A DNA stretch of 39,899 nt from Treponema sp. UBA4307. Lineage in GTDB: Bacteria; Spirochaetota; Spirochaetia; Treponematales; Treponemataceae. Positions 24,275 through 33,354 of the stretch are shown here, one piece after another; the first letter of the stretch is position 1, and every line of letters begins with the position of its first letter. Location: the NCBI GenBank assembly GCA_002394685.1, contig DGUP01000078.1, positions 44,333-84,231 of the forward strand, written 5' to 3'. The notes beneath the pieces were generated by a model. That model did not search any database. It saw nothing but the letters and a program-made list of their open reading frames with translations, and was not told the origin of the DNA. The position numbers were made by a program, and so were the translations under genes.

Positions 24275-25594
24275 ATGTTTAGTAAGTTTTTAGGTGAACT
24301 TCTCTTTTTAGTTCTAATTATTCTTGTTTGTTCACGCTTTTTATATATCGGCAGGCTCCAGTTTGATCCTCTTTCAGTTCTGGCTGTACTTATCTGGCCT
24401 ACATCCCTTCTGCTGATTTTTGCTTATGGATTTTCTACAGTTTCAGGCATCATTTCCATTATTGCCTTTTTTGTTATGCTCTGGAACTTGAGAAGTTTTA
24501 TCCGGTTCAGGCAGAATCTGGCTTTTGACCACTATTCCCTCTGGTTTATAGGAACTTCTATTCTTAATATTCTTATTTGTGTATTCCTGGCTATAGTTCT
24601 TATTATTAATCATCCTGTACCTCAGAAATTCAGGAAAAATCATATTATTAAGGAAACTGTTACTTACACAGGAAATTTCTCTGACGGTTTTAAGAAATCC
24701 TACGTACCTTTCAGAAAAAGAAATGCTATTCTTACCAGATATTATTATCATAAGGAAGAAATTGAGCCTGTTCCTCAAGAGCTTATTGATAAAGTAGAAG
24801 AACAGAAAATCTTTAAGAAAAAAGATGACATAAAGGATTCTGAAAAGGCAGAAGGTTCCCAGGTTGCAACAGTTATCCGCAGTTCAGCTGAAACAGAAGA
24901 AGTTCCTGTTGAAGTTACAGAAGAAGATACTTCAAGAAAGATTATTCTCTTCCTTCCGAGCAAATCTGCACTTCCGGGAAATTATGTTCCTCTCTTTAAA
25001 GAGCTGACAAAAGCAGGTTTTACTGTTTATACCGCAGAATTCTACACAAAAGACATTCGCTGGTTTAACAGTATTCTGGACTGGCGCATATTCCGTAGTC
25101 ACGCCCTTCAGTATAAAAAAATCTTCAATGTGGAAAAATTTCCTTTTGATTCCAAAACTGAATACTACGAAAAAGAGCTTACTCAGCTTTTAAATTTCAT
25201 CTCTCCTGTAAGAGAAGATACTATTTATATGGTTGGTGACCAGGACTGCGCTGAGGCCCTTCAGAATGTACACAACAATAATTTTGCCCTTATTGATGCC
25301 TGGTACGATATTTCTGCAATCAGTGCCTACTCTACCCCAGGCTTTGGCTTTATTGAGCAGGAAGATCCTCTGCTGGCAAAAAAATTCGGTTTATCCAGGG
25401 ATGAATCAAATATTTATGCCGCCAGCGTATCTACAATCCTTTTAAATGAACTTGAATTTAATGGACAGCTCAATTCATTTACACTGCAGCAGAGAGAAAA
25501 CAAATACGGTAAGGATGAAAACAACTACGAGGGCTTTAGCGCAGACACCACCGGCACCCTGGAAATTGAAGCTCCTGAACTGGAACTTGAGTAG
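24275..25594 (+). CDS. Membrane protein with degenerate alpha/beta-hydrolase-like domain
   Basis: I do not recognise this 439-aa protein. The first ~115 residues have four membrane segments (about 5-24, 33-50, 53-70 and 88-110). A charged linker (~120-225) follows, rich in Glu/Lys. From about 227 the pattern KIILFLPSKSALPGNYVPLFKELTKAGFTVYTAEFY looks like the first strands of an alpha/beta hydrolase, but the later nucleophile elbow reads VGDQDC instead of G-x-S-x-G and no clear His follows, so catalysis is doubtful. It lies 64 bp upstream of lspA on the same strand and may share its transcript. Confidence 0.65.
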   Translation: MFSKFLGELLFLVLIILVCSRFLYIGRLQFDPLSVLAVLIWPTSLLLIFAYGFSTVSGIISIIAFFVMLWNLRSFIRFRQNLAFDHYSLWFIGTSILNILICVFLAIVLIINHPVPQKFRKNHIIKETVTYTGNFSDGFKKSYVPFRKRNAILTRYYYHKEEIEPVPQELIDKVEEQKIFKKKDDIKDSEKAEGSQVATVIRSSAETEEVPVEVTEEDTSRKIILFLPSKSALPGNYVPLFKELTKAGFTVYTAEFYTKDIRWFNSILDWRIFRSHALQYKKIFNVEKFPFDSKTEYYEKELTQLLNFISPVREDTIYMVGDQDCAEALQNVHNNNFALIDAWYDISAISAYSTPGFGFIEQEDPLLAKKFGLSRDESNIYAASVSTILLNELEFNGQLNSFTLQQRENKYGKDENNYEGFSADTTGTLEIEAPELELE

Positions 25595-25657
25595 TCTTTT
25601 GTGGACTTTTGGTTCAAGTACATATATATTTTATAATTATTATTTAATGAGGAAATT

Positions 25658-26287
25658 ATGACAAATAATTCAAAAAAAACTACTGAAAAAAAACTGAAGC
25701 AGCCTCTTAAAATGAAGCTTTTTCCTTTGATTCTTTCTGTTGTAGCAATTCTTACAGACCAGATATCAAAAGCCCTGGTTGTAAAAAATATTCCGCTTTA
25801 TTCGATTTATGATCCGGAAGAAGGTGCCGTTATTCCAGTTCTGGGTAACTTTTTGAGATTCATCCATGTTAGAAATAATGCGGTTGCTTTCAGCCTTGGA
25901 CATTCACTTCCACAGGACATCCGCACAATTCTTTTTTCTTTTGCTCCTCTGGTTGTGATTATTCTTGTATATGTAATCTACTTTAGGAACAACGAATTTA
26001 CAAAACTTCAGCGCTGGTCAATCTGCGGTATTCTTGGCGGTGGTCTGGGCAATCTGATTGACCGTTTCTTTAGACCTGCCGGCGTTGTTGATTTTATTGA
26101 TTGTGCTTTCTGGGGTGATTTTTTCAAGCGTCTGGGTTACAAGGGTAACGGTATTCTTTCATGGACCAGATGGCCAACTTATAACATTGCAGACTCTTTC
26201 GTTGTTGTTTGTGGAGCACTTTTTATAATTTCCTTTATCATTCTACTTGTTAAGGACAGCAAAAAAAATAAATCTGAAGAAAAATAG
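25658..26287 (+). CDS. lspA: Lipoprotein signal peptidase II
   Basis: Membrane aspartyl protease that cleaves lipoprotein signal peptides before the lipidated cysteine, the enzyme needed by all the lipoproteins in this window. Motifs: DQISKALV near the start, RNNAVAFSLG, GGGLGNLIDRFFRPAGVVDFID and WPTYNIADSFVVVC, with catalytic Asp145 (VVDF) and Asp179 (NIAD). At 209 aa it is longer than the usual ~165: a 20-residue basic N-terminal extension and an insert between the two aspartates (about 150-170). AGGAAA precedes the ATG. The small membrane protein gene follows after 9 bp. Confidence 0.95.
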   Translation: MTNNSKKTTEKKLKQPLKMKLFPLILSVVAILTDQISKALVVKNIPLYSIYDPEEGAVIPVLGNFLRFIHVRNNAVAFSLGHSLPQDIRTILFSFAPLVVIILVYVIYFRNNEFTKLQRWSICGILGGGLGNLIDRFFRPAGVVDFIDCAFWGDFFKRLGYKGNGILSWTRWPTYNIADSFVVVCGALFIISFIILLVKDSKKNKSEEK

Positions 26288-26296
26288 GTGATTAAA

Positions 26297-26689
26297 ATGA
26301 CAAAGAAAGCTTTTACAATCTGGTTTACAATCATTTCAACAATTCTGAATATTCTTTTTACGGCCTTGATTATTGGTATTCTGGCAATTTCTGCAACACT
26401 GATTTTGACAAAAGTTATTGGAACTAAAAATGGTCAAATCTTCATTGTTGTATGGATGATGTGTTTCCTTGCAGGCCTTGTTTTAGGAATGTTCCTTTTT
26501 GGAAGAATTTCTTCTGCAATTATCACAAAGTACAATCTTGCTTCAAAACTTGATCCAAAAATCATTGGTAAGCATCTGCCAAACGGCAACGTAAATAAAT
26601 ACGCCCAGAAAGAGGAAGAAGAAAAAAAGATTAAAACCGTTATGCCGGATTCTGTAAAAGAAGATGATGATCCCTGGGAAAATCAGTAA
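26297..26689 (+). CDS. Small two-segment membrane protein downstream of lspA
   Basis: A 130-aa protein with two hydrophobic segments (about 8-38 and 48-70), a short basic loop and a charged cytoplasmic tail ending in DDDPWENQ. I do not recognise a family. ATG at 26297 is chosen because AGGTGAT (26286-26292) precedes it; a GTG at 26288 belongs to that site. Close coupling to lspA (9 bp) suggests an accessory membrane role, but nothing in the sequence shows a function. A terminator follows. Confidence 0.72.
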   Translation: MTKKAFTIWFTIISTILNILFTALIIGILAISATLILTKVIGTKNGQIFIVVWMMCFLAGLVLGMFLFGRISSAIITKYNLASKLDPKIIGKHLPNGNVNKYAQKEEEEKKIKTVMPDSVKEDDDPWENQ

Positions 26690-26705
26690 CTTTTAAAAAT
26701 AAAAA

Positions 26706-26760
26706 ACCTGCTGTTAAAGAGCCCCAGTTTTATGGAGCCGCTTTTCAGCAGGTCTTTTTT
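26706..26760. terminator. Bidirectional terminator between the lspA operon and the 28500 gene
   Basis: ACCTGCTG (26706-26713) pairs with CAGCAGGT (26746-26753). Downstream on the plus strand is a T run, and on the minus strand the matching A run (26701-26706) gives T residues, so it can end both convergent transcripts. Confidence 0.8.
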
Positions 26761-26772
26761 TTCCAATCAATA

Positions 26773-28500
26773 TCAATATCCGTCAGACATAGAACGGTTA
26801 ACATCACGCTGGAACAGTTCCTGATAAATCAAGCTCATCTTCTTAAGCTTTTCTTTTGTTTCCTGTGGGAATGGAAGATAACGCCAGAAGATTGCACGAA
26901 CTTCTTTATCCAGTTTCTGTGTTCCCTGAGACTCCTTTGTCATCCAGAGGATGTAGTCTTCAATAAAGTAAGCCTTAACATCCCCCTTCATTTTATGTTC
27001 ATCAAAATACTGATAGTAGTGGCCGGTTAAACCATCTGTCATCCAGTCAAAGGATGCTTTTTCTTTTGCAACCTGCCATCTTAAATCTCCTACAGCCATA
27101 AGACAGGCAGTACGCAAATCTCTAGGATACATTGGAATTACAATACGACCGCGGCTTGTAATTCTGTTAAAGCGGTCAAATGGTTCCCAGCAAAATCCTA
27201 AATCTCCATAGCTTGGAATCAGGAGTGTGTAAGGTACAATTCTGTGTGGAACATTTTTATGAATACGACAGAAACACTGAGGATCTACAGATTCAATCCA
27301 GGCCAGTTCACGAATTACGTTTTCACGGAAACCGGTTCCCTTGTCCATACAGTGGAAAAATTCTCTTGTAAAAATAGGGAACTGATTACCCTGACGACCA
27401 CAAGTCATTTTAGCCATCTGGCGGACTGTGGTCATTTCCTGCATAAGTTCTTCTTTTCCAACCTGTGGCTGATCATCTATCTGCAGTTCTGATTCCTTGG
27501 ATTCGAGTGTAGAAGCAATGCCCTTAGCTTCTTCAAATTCTTTCAGATACTGAGAAAGTTCACGGTCAATCTTCTGAAGCTGACGGAAGCGTGTCGTAAT
27601 TTCAGCAAAGAGACGTTTCTGAATATCTGTATAGGCCATTGTATGACCTTCAAGACCATAAATCGGCTGATGTTCACAGAGCTGTTCAACTCTGTCGCGT
27701 ACTTCGATTTCTACGTTTACACGTTCGCTTTCCTTTACAGTAACCAGACTTTCAATCGACTGAAGTTTTCCACTGTTTTTGCTCTTCAACTGCTGAATAC
27801 GCTGCGCTTCTGCACCAGGACCTTTTGATTTTTGAGGAACTTCATCTGTTGCAGAAAGTGTGAGACGGCCGGCAGCAATTTCACGCATCCATTCATCAAC
27901 ATAAAGAACAGGTTCACCGGTTACATTTTTTACAATGGCCCTTGAGAAGAAATCCTTCTGCTCAGGACTAAAGAGTGAAGGAAGTACTACACCGTAGCGC
28001 ATTGCCATTTTCTTACAGTCTGGAATACGAGGATTAATCATTTTTGGAGCAAGAGATCTGAGGAATTCCCAGTAAGCGGTTACAATCTGCTGACGATATA
28101 CTGTACGGTCTTTTTTATCCGTACAATTCAAGTATTTTACAAGCAGCTGGTGTAAACGCTGAGATGCCTGACCTTCGCCAGTAAGACAGTTCTTGTAGTA
28201 ACCAGGATCATCAAACATCTTTCCAGGAGTATCTTCAAAATACTTTTCAATCGGGCGGAATGCCTTTACGCTTAAATCTACTTCCGGAACTTTATCTGTT
28301 ACAGCTTCTCCCAGCTTCTTATTATCTATTTTTGGCTCTTTCTGTGCTGCGAACTGCTTTTTTACCTGCGTTTTAGCTTCTTCTGCATTTACAACTTCAA
28401 ATTTTGGAGCTGCCCTGCTGCTGTCGGGAAGACTATCTTCCGTTTCCTGAAGCAAAGCCGCAATGCTTGGGTCAATTTCATCGTCGCTAGTATCGCTCAT
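26773..28500 (-). CDS. Large conserved-looking hypothetical cytoplasmic protein
   Basis: I cannot name a family for this 575-aa protein. It has an acidic, disordered N-terminus (MSDTSDDEIDPSIAALLQE), a helical region with basic patches, and a coiled-coil-like stretch (about 285-345, ITTRFRQLQKIDRELSQYL). A cysteine-containing C-terminal half follows (MTCGRQGNQFP, then DPQCFCRIHKN) with many aromatic residues (GDLGFCWEPFDRFNR, FDWMTDGLTGHYYQYFDE). There is no signal peptide or membrane segment. It has a strong own promoter, TTGGAG before the ATG and a terminator, so it is an independent, expressed gene. Codon use is like that of the housekeeping neighbours. Confidence 0.8.
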   Translation of the reverse strand: MSDTSDDEIDPSIAALLQETEDSLPDSSRAAPKFEVVNAEEAKTQVKKQFAAQKEPKIDNKKLGEAVTDKVPEVDLSVKAFRPIEKYFEDTPGKMFDDPGYYKNCLTGEGQASQRLHQLLVKYLNCTDKKDRTVYRQQIVTAYWEFLRSLAPKMINPRIPDCKKMAMRYGVVLPSLFSPEQKDFFSRAIVKNVTGEPVLYVDEWMREIAAGRLTLSATDEVPQKSKGPGAEAQRIQQLKSKNSGKLQSIESLVTVKESERVNVEIEVRDRVEQLCEHQPIYGLEGHTMAYTDIQKRLFAEITTRFRQLQKIDRELSQYLKEFEEAKGIASTLESKESELQIDDQPQVGKEELMQEMTTVRQMAKMTCGRQGNQFPIFTREFFHCMDKGTGFRENVIRELAWIESVDPQCFCRIHKNVPHRIVPYTLLIPSYGDLGFCWEPFDRFNRITSRGRIVIPMYPRDLRTACLMAVGDLRWQVAKEKASFDWMTDGLTGHYYQYFDEHKMKGDVKAYFIEDYILWMTKESQGTQKLDKEVRAIFWRYLPFPQETKEKLKKMSLIYQELFQRDVNRSMSDGY

Positions 28501-28574
28501 ATTATCTCCAAAGATTAAAAATTAACGTTCTAAATCCCAAAGGAAGCCAATAAACTTCCTTAACTTGAAATAAA

Positions 28575-28603
28575 ATTATAACATGGCCATTTTAATCTAT
28601 CAA
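28575..28603 (-). promoter_or_regulatory. Strong promoter of the 575-aa protein gene
   Basis: On the minus strand TTGATA (28603-28598), 17-bp spacer, perfect TATAAT (28580-28575). The ~68-nt leader contains a small hairpin, AAGGAAG with CTTCCTT, before the GGAG ribosome site. Confidence 0.78.
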
Positions 28604-28641
28604 GGTAAAGAACTTCGCAGTAAAAAGTCTATTAATGAGAA

Positions 28642-28677
28642 GTGTGTCATTCACACTCTTTTGTAAAAATGACACAC
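28642..28677. repeat. Inverted repeat with two alternative hairpins at the 3' end of the GH2 gene
   Basis: GTGTGTCATT (28642-28651) pairs with AATGACACAC (28668-28677), 10 bp with a 16-nt loop. The left arm can instead pair locally as AGTGTG (28641-28646) with CACACT (28652-28657). No T run follows on either strand, so it is not a standard terminator. Confidence 0.55.
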
Positions 28678-28686
28678 ACCTCTCCT

Positions 28687-31158
28687 TTATTCAAAACTCA
28701 GTGTGCTAGATTCCAGGCCGGGACCTGTTACGGTGAGTTTTACCGGGCCTTTTGCATATCCGGAACGGAGGATGGCACAGGCTCGACCGTGGAAAGTTTC
28801 AGTGATGTTGTCAGTGTACAGCTCTTCTGTTACAGGATTTCCTGATCCAAATCCGACAAGGGCTGCAGGTCCTTCAACTTTTGCAGAAAGCTGAATTTTA
28901 CAATCTGGAATCCGCTGGCCTTTTTCATCCACAACTTCAATCATAATAAAAGCTGCATCGTGACCATCTGCCATAAGACTTTTTTTAGAACAACTCAATT
29001 TAATTACGGCAGGCTTTCCCGCAGTGCAAAGCATATCCCTGCTCACTTCACGGCCATTTGTATAACTTACAGCTTCCAGTGTTCCTGCTTCATAAAGAGT
29101 TTCAAATTCTGCAAGATTAGGCATTGGTTTTTCAAAGCAGACTTTTTTCCTGCCAATAGATTTTCCGTTTACAAAAACTTCAACTTCTTCAGCCTGAGAG
29201 AATACTGCAATTTTTACAGGCTTACCTTCATATCCTTCATAACTCCAGTTTTTTTCAAACTGTGGAAAACCCCAGGCAGCCATCATTTCTACTTTATCAA
29301 AATCTTTTGGATGGCGGGTATAAAGATGAGTTTTTTTCGAACCCCAGACAACACTTCTGTATTGGCCCTGAGGCAGAAGCACTCCGGTAATATCATAGTC
29401 CGCATCTTCAGCTGTTCTATAAGGATAGAAAGTTGTCTGATATGGTAATAATTCCCAGGGATTTTTATTTACAGTCGGATCATCTTTTTCAACATAAAAA
29501 GCTTTTCCAATTCCAGCTTCACCCAGATAGTCCCAGGCGGTCCAGGTAAAATCACCAATTACATAAGGATGACTTTCAATAAAAGGCCATCTGTACCCGA
29601 TTTCTTTCGGATAATTTTCAGAGCCAAGGATTACACGTTCAGGGAAAAGTTCGTGGTCCCTTTCATACAATTCTTCCATATAATTGTAGCCCACAATATC
29701 AAGTCCATTTGTAAATGGTTCCGTAACCCGTTCCCACAAATTTTCAAAGAAACCGCTGTTAGCATTCTGAGCAAGATTTTGATTTTGTGCCAGTTTGTCA
29801 TCCAGTCCTGCCCACAATGAACAAATTCCATTGCTTACCGGCCTTGTTCTGTCCAGTTCCTTAATAGCTTTTGCAAGGCGGGTTGATTTTCTGTAACCAT
29901 CACCAAGTCCACCACGTTCCGGAATTTCATTTCCAGTTGACCAGATTATTACAGCCGGACTGTTTCTGTCTCTTTTTATAAAAGCGGTTAAATCCTTTTT
30001 CCAGTTATTTTCAAAATACTGATTGTAATCACCGGCCCTTTTTCCAATTCCCCAGGCATCAAAAGCTTCATCAAAAATATACATTCCAAGTCTTTCGCAG
30101 GCTTCAACCAGTGCAGATGATGGAGGATTGTGTGCCGTTCTGATTGCATTAAATCCCACTTCCTTAAGTTTGCGGATTTTTCTTGCTTCAACTTCATAAA
30201 GCGAAACTGCTCCTAAAAGTCCGTTGTCATGATGGAGACAGCCGCCCTTCAGTTTTACACTTTTTCCGTTTATCAAAAGACCGCGTTGTGAATCAGCAGA
30301 AATTGTTCTTACTCCAAAAAGGATTTCTTTTTCATCAGCGGGAATATCATCCTTTTCTTCAAGATGAGTGCGGTATTCCCCTTTGCTTTTTGCACATACC
30401 TTAAGCTTATAAAGATTTGGATTATCGCAGTCCCACAATTCTGGATTTTTCAGATTGATTGAAAGATATGCAGTCTCCTTCGAATTTGCTGCAACAAAAA
30501 TTACAGTTTTTGCTTTTGCACAAGAAGGAGTCTCTTCCCCTGAATATTTTTCCCCTTCACGACAAAGACCTGCTGTAACTTCCACAAGTCTGTTTTCAAG
30601 AGTACGGTTTTCAATTTCAATTTCAGTTTTTATAAAAGCAGTATTATCTGCAACGTCTGCGGTGTAGGCATATATTCCATCTTCAGGAATATAAACTCTC
30701 GGACCGGTGCAAAGCTTTACTTCACGATAAATTCCCAGGCCTGTATACCAGCGGGAATTGGATGTAGAACCGCTGTTTACATTTACAGTGATTCTGTTTT
30801 CTTCACCAAATGTTACGTACTGTGTAAGATCAACATAAAATGGTGCATAACCATAATTCTGATGGGCTACACGACTTCCATTTACATCCACGGAAGCGTT
30901 CATCATCACTCCATCAAATTTCAATCCTATTATTTGATTTTTCCATTCGGCAGGAATAAAAACATTTTTTGTATAATTACAGATTCCGCCGTTAAAATAT
31001 CCGCTGTCAAATGCAGCCGGGCAATCCTTTGAAACAGAAGTTCCAATCATTGCATCATGCGGCAAATTCACACTCTCTCCTGGATTTCCCAGACCTCCAA
31101 TTGAGTCCAGATAACCCCATCTAAAAGTCCAGTTTTCATCCAGTGAAATTGATTTCAT
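28687..31158 (-). CDS. Glycoside hydrolase family 2 enzyme (beta-galactosidase-type)
   Basis: Five-domain GH2 enzyme, 823 aa: jelly-roll (about 1-165), Ig-like domain (to about 290), TIM barrel (about 290-590, starting GVRTISADSQRGLLINGKSV), a DUF4982-like domain and a C-terminal Ig/invasin-like domain (KKSLMADGHDAAFIMIEVVDEKG). The acid/base Glu lies in IIWSTGNEIPERG near residue 408; the nucleophile is probably the Glu of LGSENYP near 512. Substrate could be beta-galactoside, glucuronide or another beta-linked sugar. There is no signal peptide, so it is cytoplasmic. GGAG lies 6 nt before the ATG. It is 17 bp downstream of the PII-like gene and may be the last gene of that transcript. Confidence 0.88.
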   Translation of the reverse strand: MKSISLDENWTFRWGYLDSIGGLGNPGESVNLPHDAMIGTSVSKDCPAAFDSGYFNGGICNYTKNVFIPAEWKNQIIGLKFDGVMMNASVDVNGSRVAHQNYGYAPFYVDLTQYVTFGEENRITVNVNSGSTSNSRWYTGLGIYREVKLCTGPRVYIPEDGIYAYTADVADNTAFIKTEIEIENRTLENRLVEVTAGLCREGEKYSGEETPSCAKAKTVIFVAANSKETAYLSINLKNPELWDCDNPNLYKLKVCAKSKGEYRTHLEEKDDIPADEKEILFGVRTISADSQRGLLINGKSVKLKGGCLHHDNGLLGAVSLYEVEARKIRKLKEVGFNAIRTAHNPPSSALVEACERLGMYIFDEAFDAWGIGKRAGDYNQYFENNWKKDLTAFIKRDRNSPAVIIWSTGNEIPERGGLGDGYRKSTRLAKAIKELDRTRPVSNGICSLWAGLDDKLAQNQNLAQNANSGFFENLWERVTEPFTNGLDIVGYNYMEELYERDHELFPERVILGSENYPKEIGYRWPFIESHPYVIGDFTWTAWDYLGEAGIGKAFYVEKDDPTVNKNPWELLPYQTTFYPYRTAEDADYDITGVLLPQGQYRSVVWGSKKTHLYTRHPKDFDKVEMMAAWGFPQFEKNWSYEGYEGKPVKIAVFSQAEEVEVFVNGKSIGRKKVCFEKPMPNLAEFETLYEAGTLEAVSYTNGREVSRDMLCTAGKPAVIKLSCSKKSLMADGHDAAFIMIEVVDEKGQRIPDCKIQLSAKVEGPAALVGFGSGNPVTEELYTDNITETFHGRACAILRSGYAKGPVKLTVTGPGLESSTLSFE

Positions 31159-31175
31159 TTAATGCTCCGTTATTT

Positions 31176-31820
31176 TTAATTTTTTCCAAGAAGAGTAACG
31201 TCATTTACAGCAGATGTAAAGGCAATTCCTGAACCAGGTTCACTTAAACAAGGAAGAGTACGAATGGCTTCGAGAACAGCATCTTTTTTGTCAGAGTCCA
31301 CAACAATCATCAGCATTTCTTTTTCAGGAACAATGTGCACGCCAAAAAACTTTGCATCATTTTCATTTGCAGTTCCTCTGGCATTAACAACTGTTCCTCC
31401 ACCGGCACCGGCTTTTCTTGCGGCCTGCATTGCATCATCTGCATAACCTCTGTTCAAAATAACTGTTATCATTTCCTGTGGATTTTTATTTGCCATAGTT
31501 TTTTCTCCTTCAAGGTACTTTCCTGTTTTCATCAACCCGTCTGCTTTTAATTCATATATCATTCCAAAATTAAATTTTTCTTTAAGGGCTTTTTCTTTTA
31601 TTGCAGAAATAATTCCATCTTTTTTCCCCTGATTTGTGAGGATGTAAATAATTTCAATTGTAGTTGACCCAAGTCCAAAAGCAACGGCAACTTTATTGCT
31701 GCTGATTTTTCTTCCGATTAAAACTGTTCCACCTTCACAACCAGCTTCATTTGCAGCCTGCGAAATCATATCTGATTTATTGTGGGGAACTTCTATCATC
31801 AAGAGTACAAAATTATTCAT
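31176..31820 (-). CDS. Tandem PII-like signalling protein
   Basis: Two PII-fold domains in one 214-aa chain: residues ~1-95 (NNFVLLMIEVPHNKSDMISQAANEAGCEGGTVLIGR) and ~108-214 (ITVILNRGYADDAMQAARKAGAGGGTVVNARGTA). The GGT-V turn is the start of the T-loop in both. PII proteins sense nucleotides and metabolites and control transporters by direct contact. ATG at 31820 is chosen because AGGAGGT lies 6 nt upstream inside the DUF1538 gene; the start overlaps that gene by 8 nt. Coupling suggests it binds or gates the DUF1538 membrane protein. Canonical GlnB uridylylation Tyr context is not seen. Confidence 0.82.
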   Translation of the reverse strand: MNNFVLLMIEVPHNKSDMISQAANEAGCEGGTVLIGRKISSNKVAVAFGLGSTTIEIIYILTNQGKKDGIISAIKEKALKEKFNFGMIYELKADGLMKTGKYLEGEKTMANKNPQEMITVILNRGYADDAMQAARKAGAGGGTVVNARGTANENDAKFFGVHIVPEKEMLMIVVDSDKKDAVLEAIRTLPCLSEPGSGIAFTSAVNDVTLLGKN

Positions 31821-33336
31821 CCGGACCTCCTGCAACTTTTTTACGATTTTTTATTTTGTAAACAAGACCAAGTATTTGAATTGCAATTAATGGGGTCATA
31901 GCAACAAGGGCTATTACTCCAAAAGCATCTGTTGCCGAAGCCCCCGCAGCCGCACCTGCCACTCCAGAAGCAGCACCGATTGCAAATGAAAGTACAAAGG
32001 TACTTGTCATAGGACCGCTTGCAACTCCACCTGAGTCAAAAGCAATTGCCGTAAACAAAGGCGGACAGAAAAGAGCCAGAACTAAAGCCAGTGCATACCC
32101 AGGAATCAGAAAATACCAGATGCTGATTCCAAAAATAATTCTAATCATGCTCAAGCCGATTGAAAGCGCAACTCCAAACGAAAGAGCAATCAGCATTACT
32201 TTTCGCTTAATTGTACCGCCGCTTACATTTTCAACCTGTTCAGTTAAAACCCAGACTGCCGGTTCCGCACAAACCACAACTGCACCAAAAATCATTCCAA
32301 TCACAATGAGAAGGAATTTCCACAGCACAGTTTCACCCGCAGCAAGGCCTCCTAAAATCTGACCAAGACTTTTTCCTGCAGGCATAAAACCTGTATTTGC
32401 TCCTGATAAAAACAGGATAAGGCCAAAGTAACTATAAATCAAACCCTTTACCATACGTTTAATCTGCATAGGAGGCATTTTTAAAAGAAAAATCTGAAAG
32501 AGTATAAACAAAATTACGAGAGGCAATAGAGCAAGGGAAACTTCTTTAATTACAGCCGGTAGGGATGATATAAATGCAATCGGACCAGTACTTTCTGCAG
32601 CGGTCAGAACTGTTTCCATATTTTCCACAGAACTTTTCCCGCCAAAGAATTTCAAAAACACTCCATAAAGACAAACAGCCGCAATTGGTCCAATAGATGC
32701 AACTCCTGTAAGTCCAAAGGAATCATCTCCATTTCTGGAAGAAGAACTTCTTACTCCGGCAACACCTACTCCCAGCGCCAGTATGAAAGGTACGGTCATA
32801 GGCCCGGTTGTTGCACCGCCTGCATCAAAAGCAACGCCCTGAAATTCTTTAAGAGTAAAAAACGCCAGAATAAAAACAAGTACGTAGGAAATAATAAAAA
32901 AATACTTGAGTTTCCAGGAAAGCATTGTCCGCAGAAGTCCAAGCATGACAAACAGTCCAACTCCCAGTGCAATCATAAACACAAGGAGCCACTTGTTTAC
33001 TTCCGGGGACACTCCCTTAATTTGTACGGCAAGAACCTGAACATCCGGCTCAGCAATTGTAACCATTACGCCGATTGCAAATGCAACTGACAGCAAAAGA
33101 GGTAAATTTCTCTTAGCGGTTAATGCAGCTCCACTTCGCTCTCCGATTGGAAGAATTCCAATGTCTACGCCAACCAGAAAAAGTGTCAGCCCCACAATCA
33201 GAAGGATTCCCCCTATTAAAAAATTAACAATTATATTTTTTTCAAGGGGAGCTACTGTTACTCCCAGAAGGATTACAATCCCCATAACGGGAATAACAGA
33301 AAGAGCGGTTTCCTTAAATTTCTCAAGCAGATTCAT
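31813..33336 (-). CDS. DUF1538 family membrane protein, internally duplicated
   Basis: A polytopic membrane protein (507 aa, about 12-14 segments) made of two homologous halves. Paired signatures are TIAEPDVQVLAVQI and VCAEPAVWVLTEQV, and FDAGGATTGPMTVPFILALGVG and FDSGGVASGPMTSTFVLSFAIG. The conserved Glu-Pro and Asp-x-Gly-Gly elements in both halves look like an inverted-repeat transporter core. The transported substrate is not known to me. In this and other genomes it is paired with a PII-like protein, here by an 8-nt gene overlap. No good ribosome site precedes the ATG at 33336; luxS ends 19 bp upstream, so it may be coupled. Confidence 0.85.
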   Translation of the reverse strand: MNLLEKFKETALSVIPVMGIVILLGVTVAPLEKNIIVNFLIGGILLIVGLTLFLVGVDIGILPIGERSGAALTAKRNLPLLLSVAFAIGVMVTIAEPDVQVLAVQIKGVSPEVNKWLLVFMIALGVGLFVMLGLLRTMLSWKLKYFFIISYVLVFILAFFTLKEFQGVAFDAGGATTGPMTVPFILALGVGVAGVRSSSSRNGDDSFGLTGVASIGPIAAVCLYGVFLKFFGGKSSVENMETVLTAAESTGPIAFISSLPAVIKEVSLALLPLVILFILFQIFLLKMPPMQIKRMVKGLIYSYFGLILFLSGANTGFMPAGKSLGQILGGLAAGETVLWKFLLIVIGMIFGAVVVCAEPAVWVLTEQVENVSGGTIKRKVMLIALSFGVALSIGLSMIRIIFGISIWYFLIPGYALALVLALFCPPLFTAIAFDSGGVASGPMTSTFVLSFAIGAASGVAGAAAGASATDAFGVIALVAMTPLIAIQILGLVYKIKNRKKVAGGPDE

Positions 33337-33354
33337 TTACATCTAACCAAATTT

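Noticed and set aside
28960..29448. 162-aa frame opposite the GH2 gene
   Set aside because: Phe/Cys-rich composition typical of antisense reading; the GH2 frame is intact across it.
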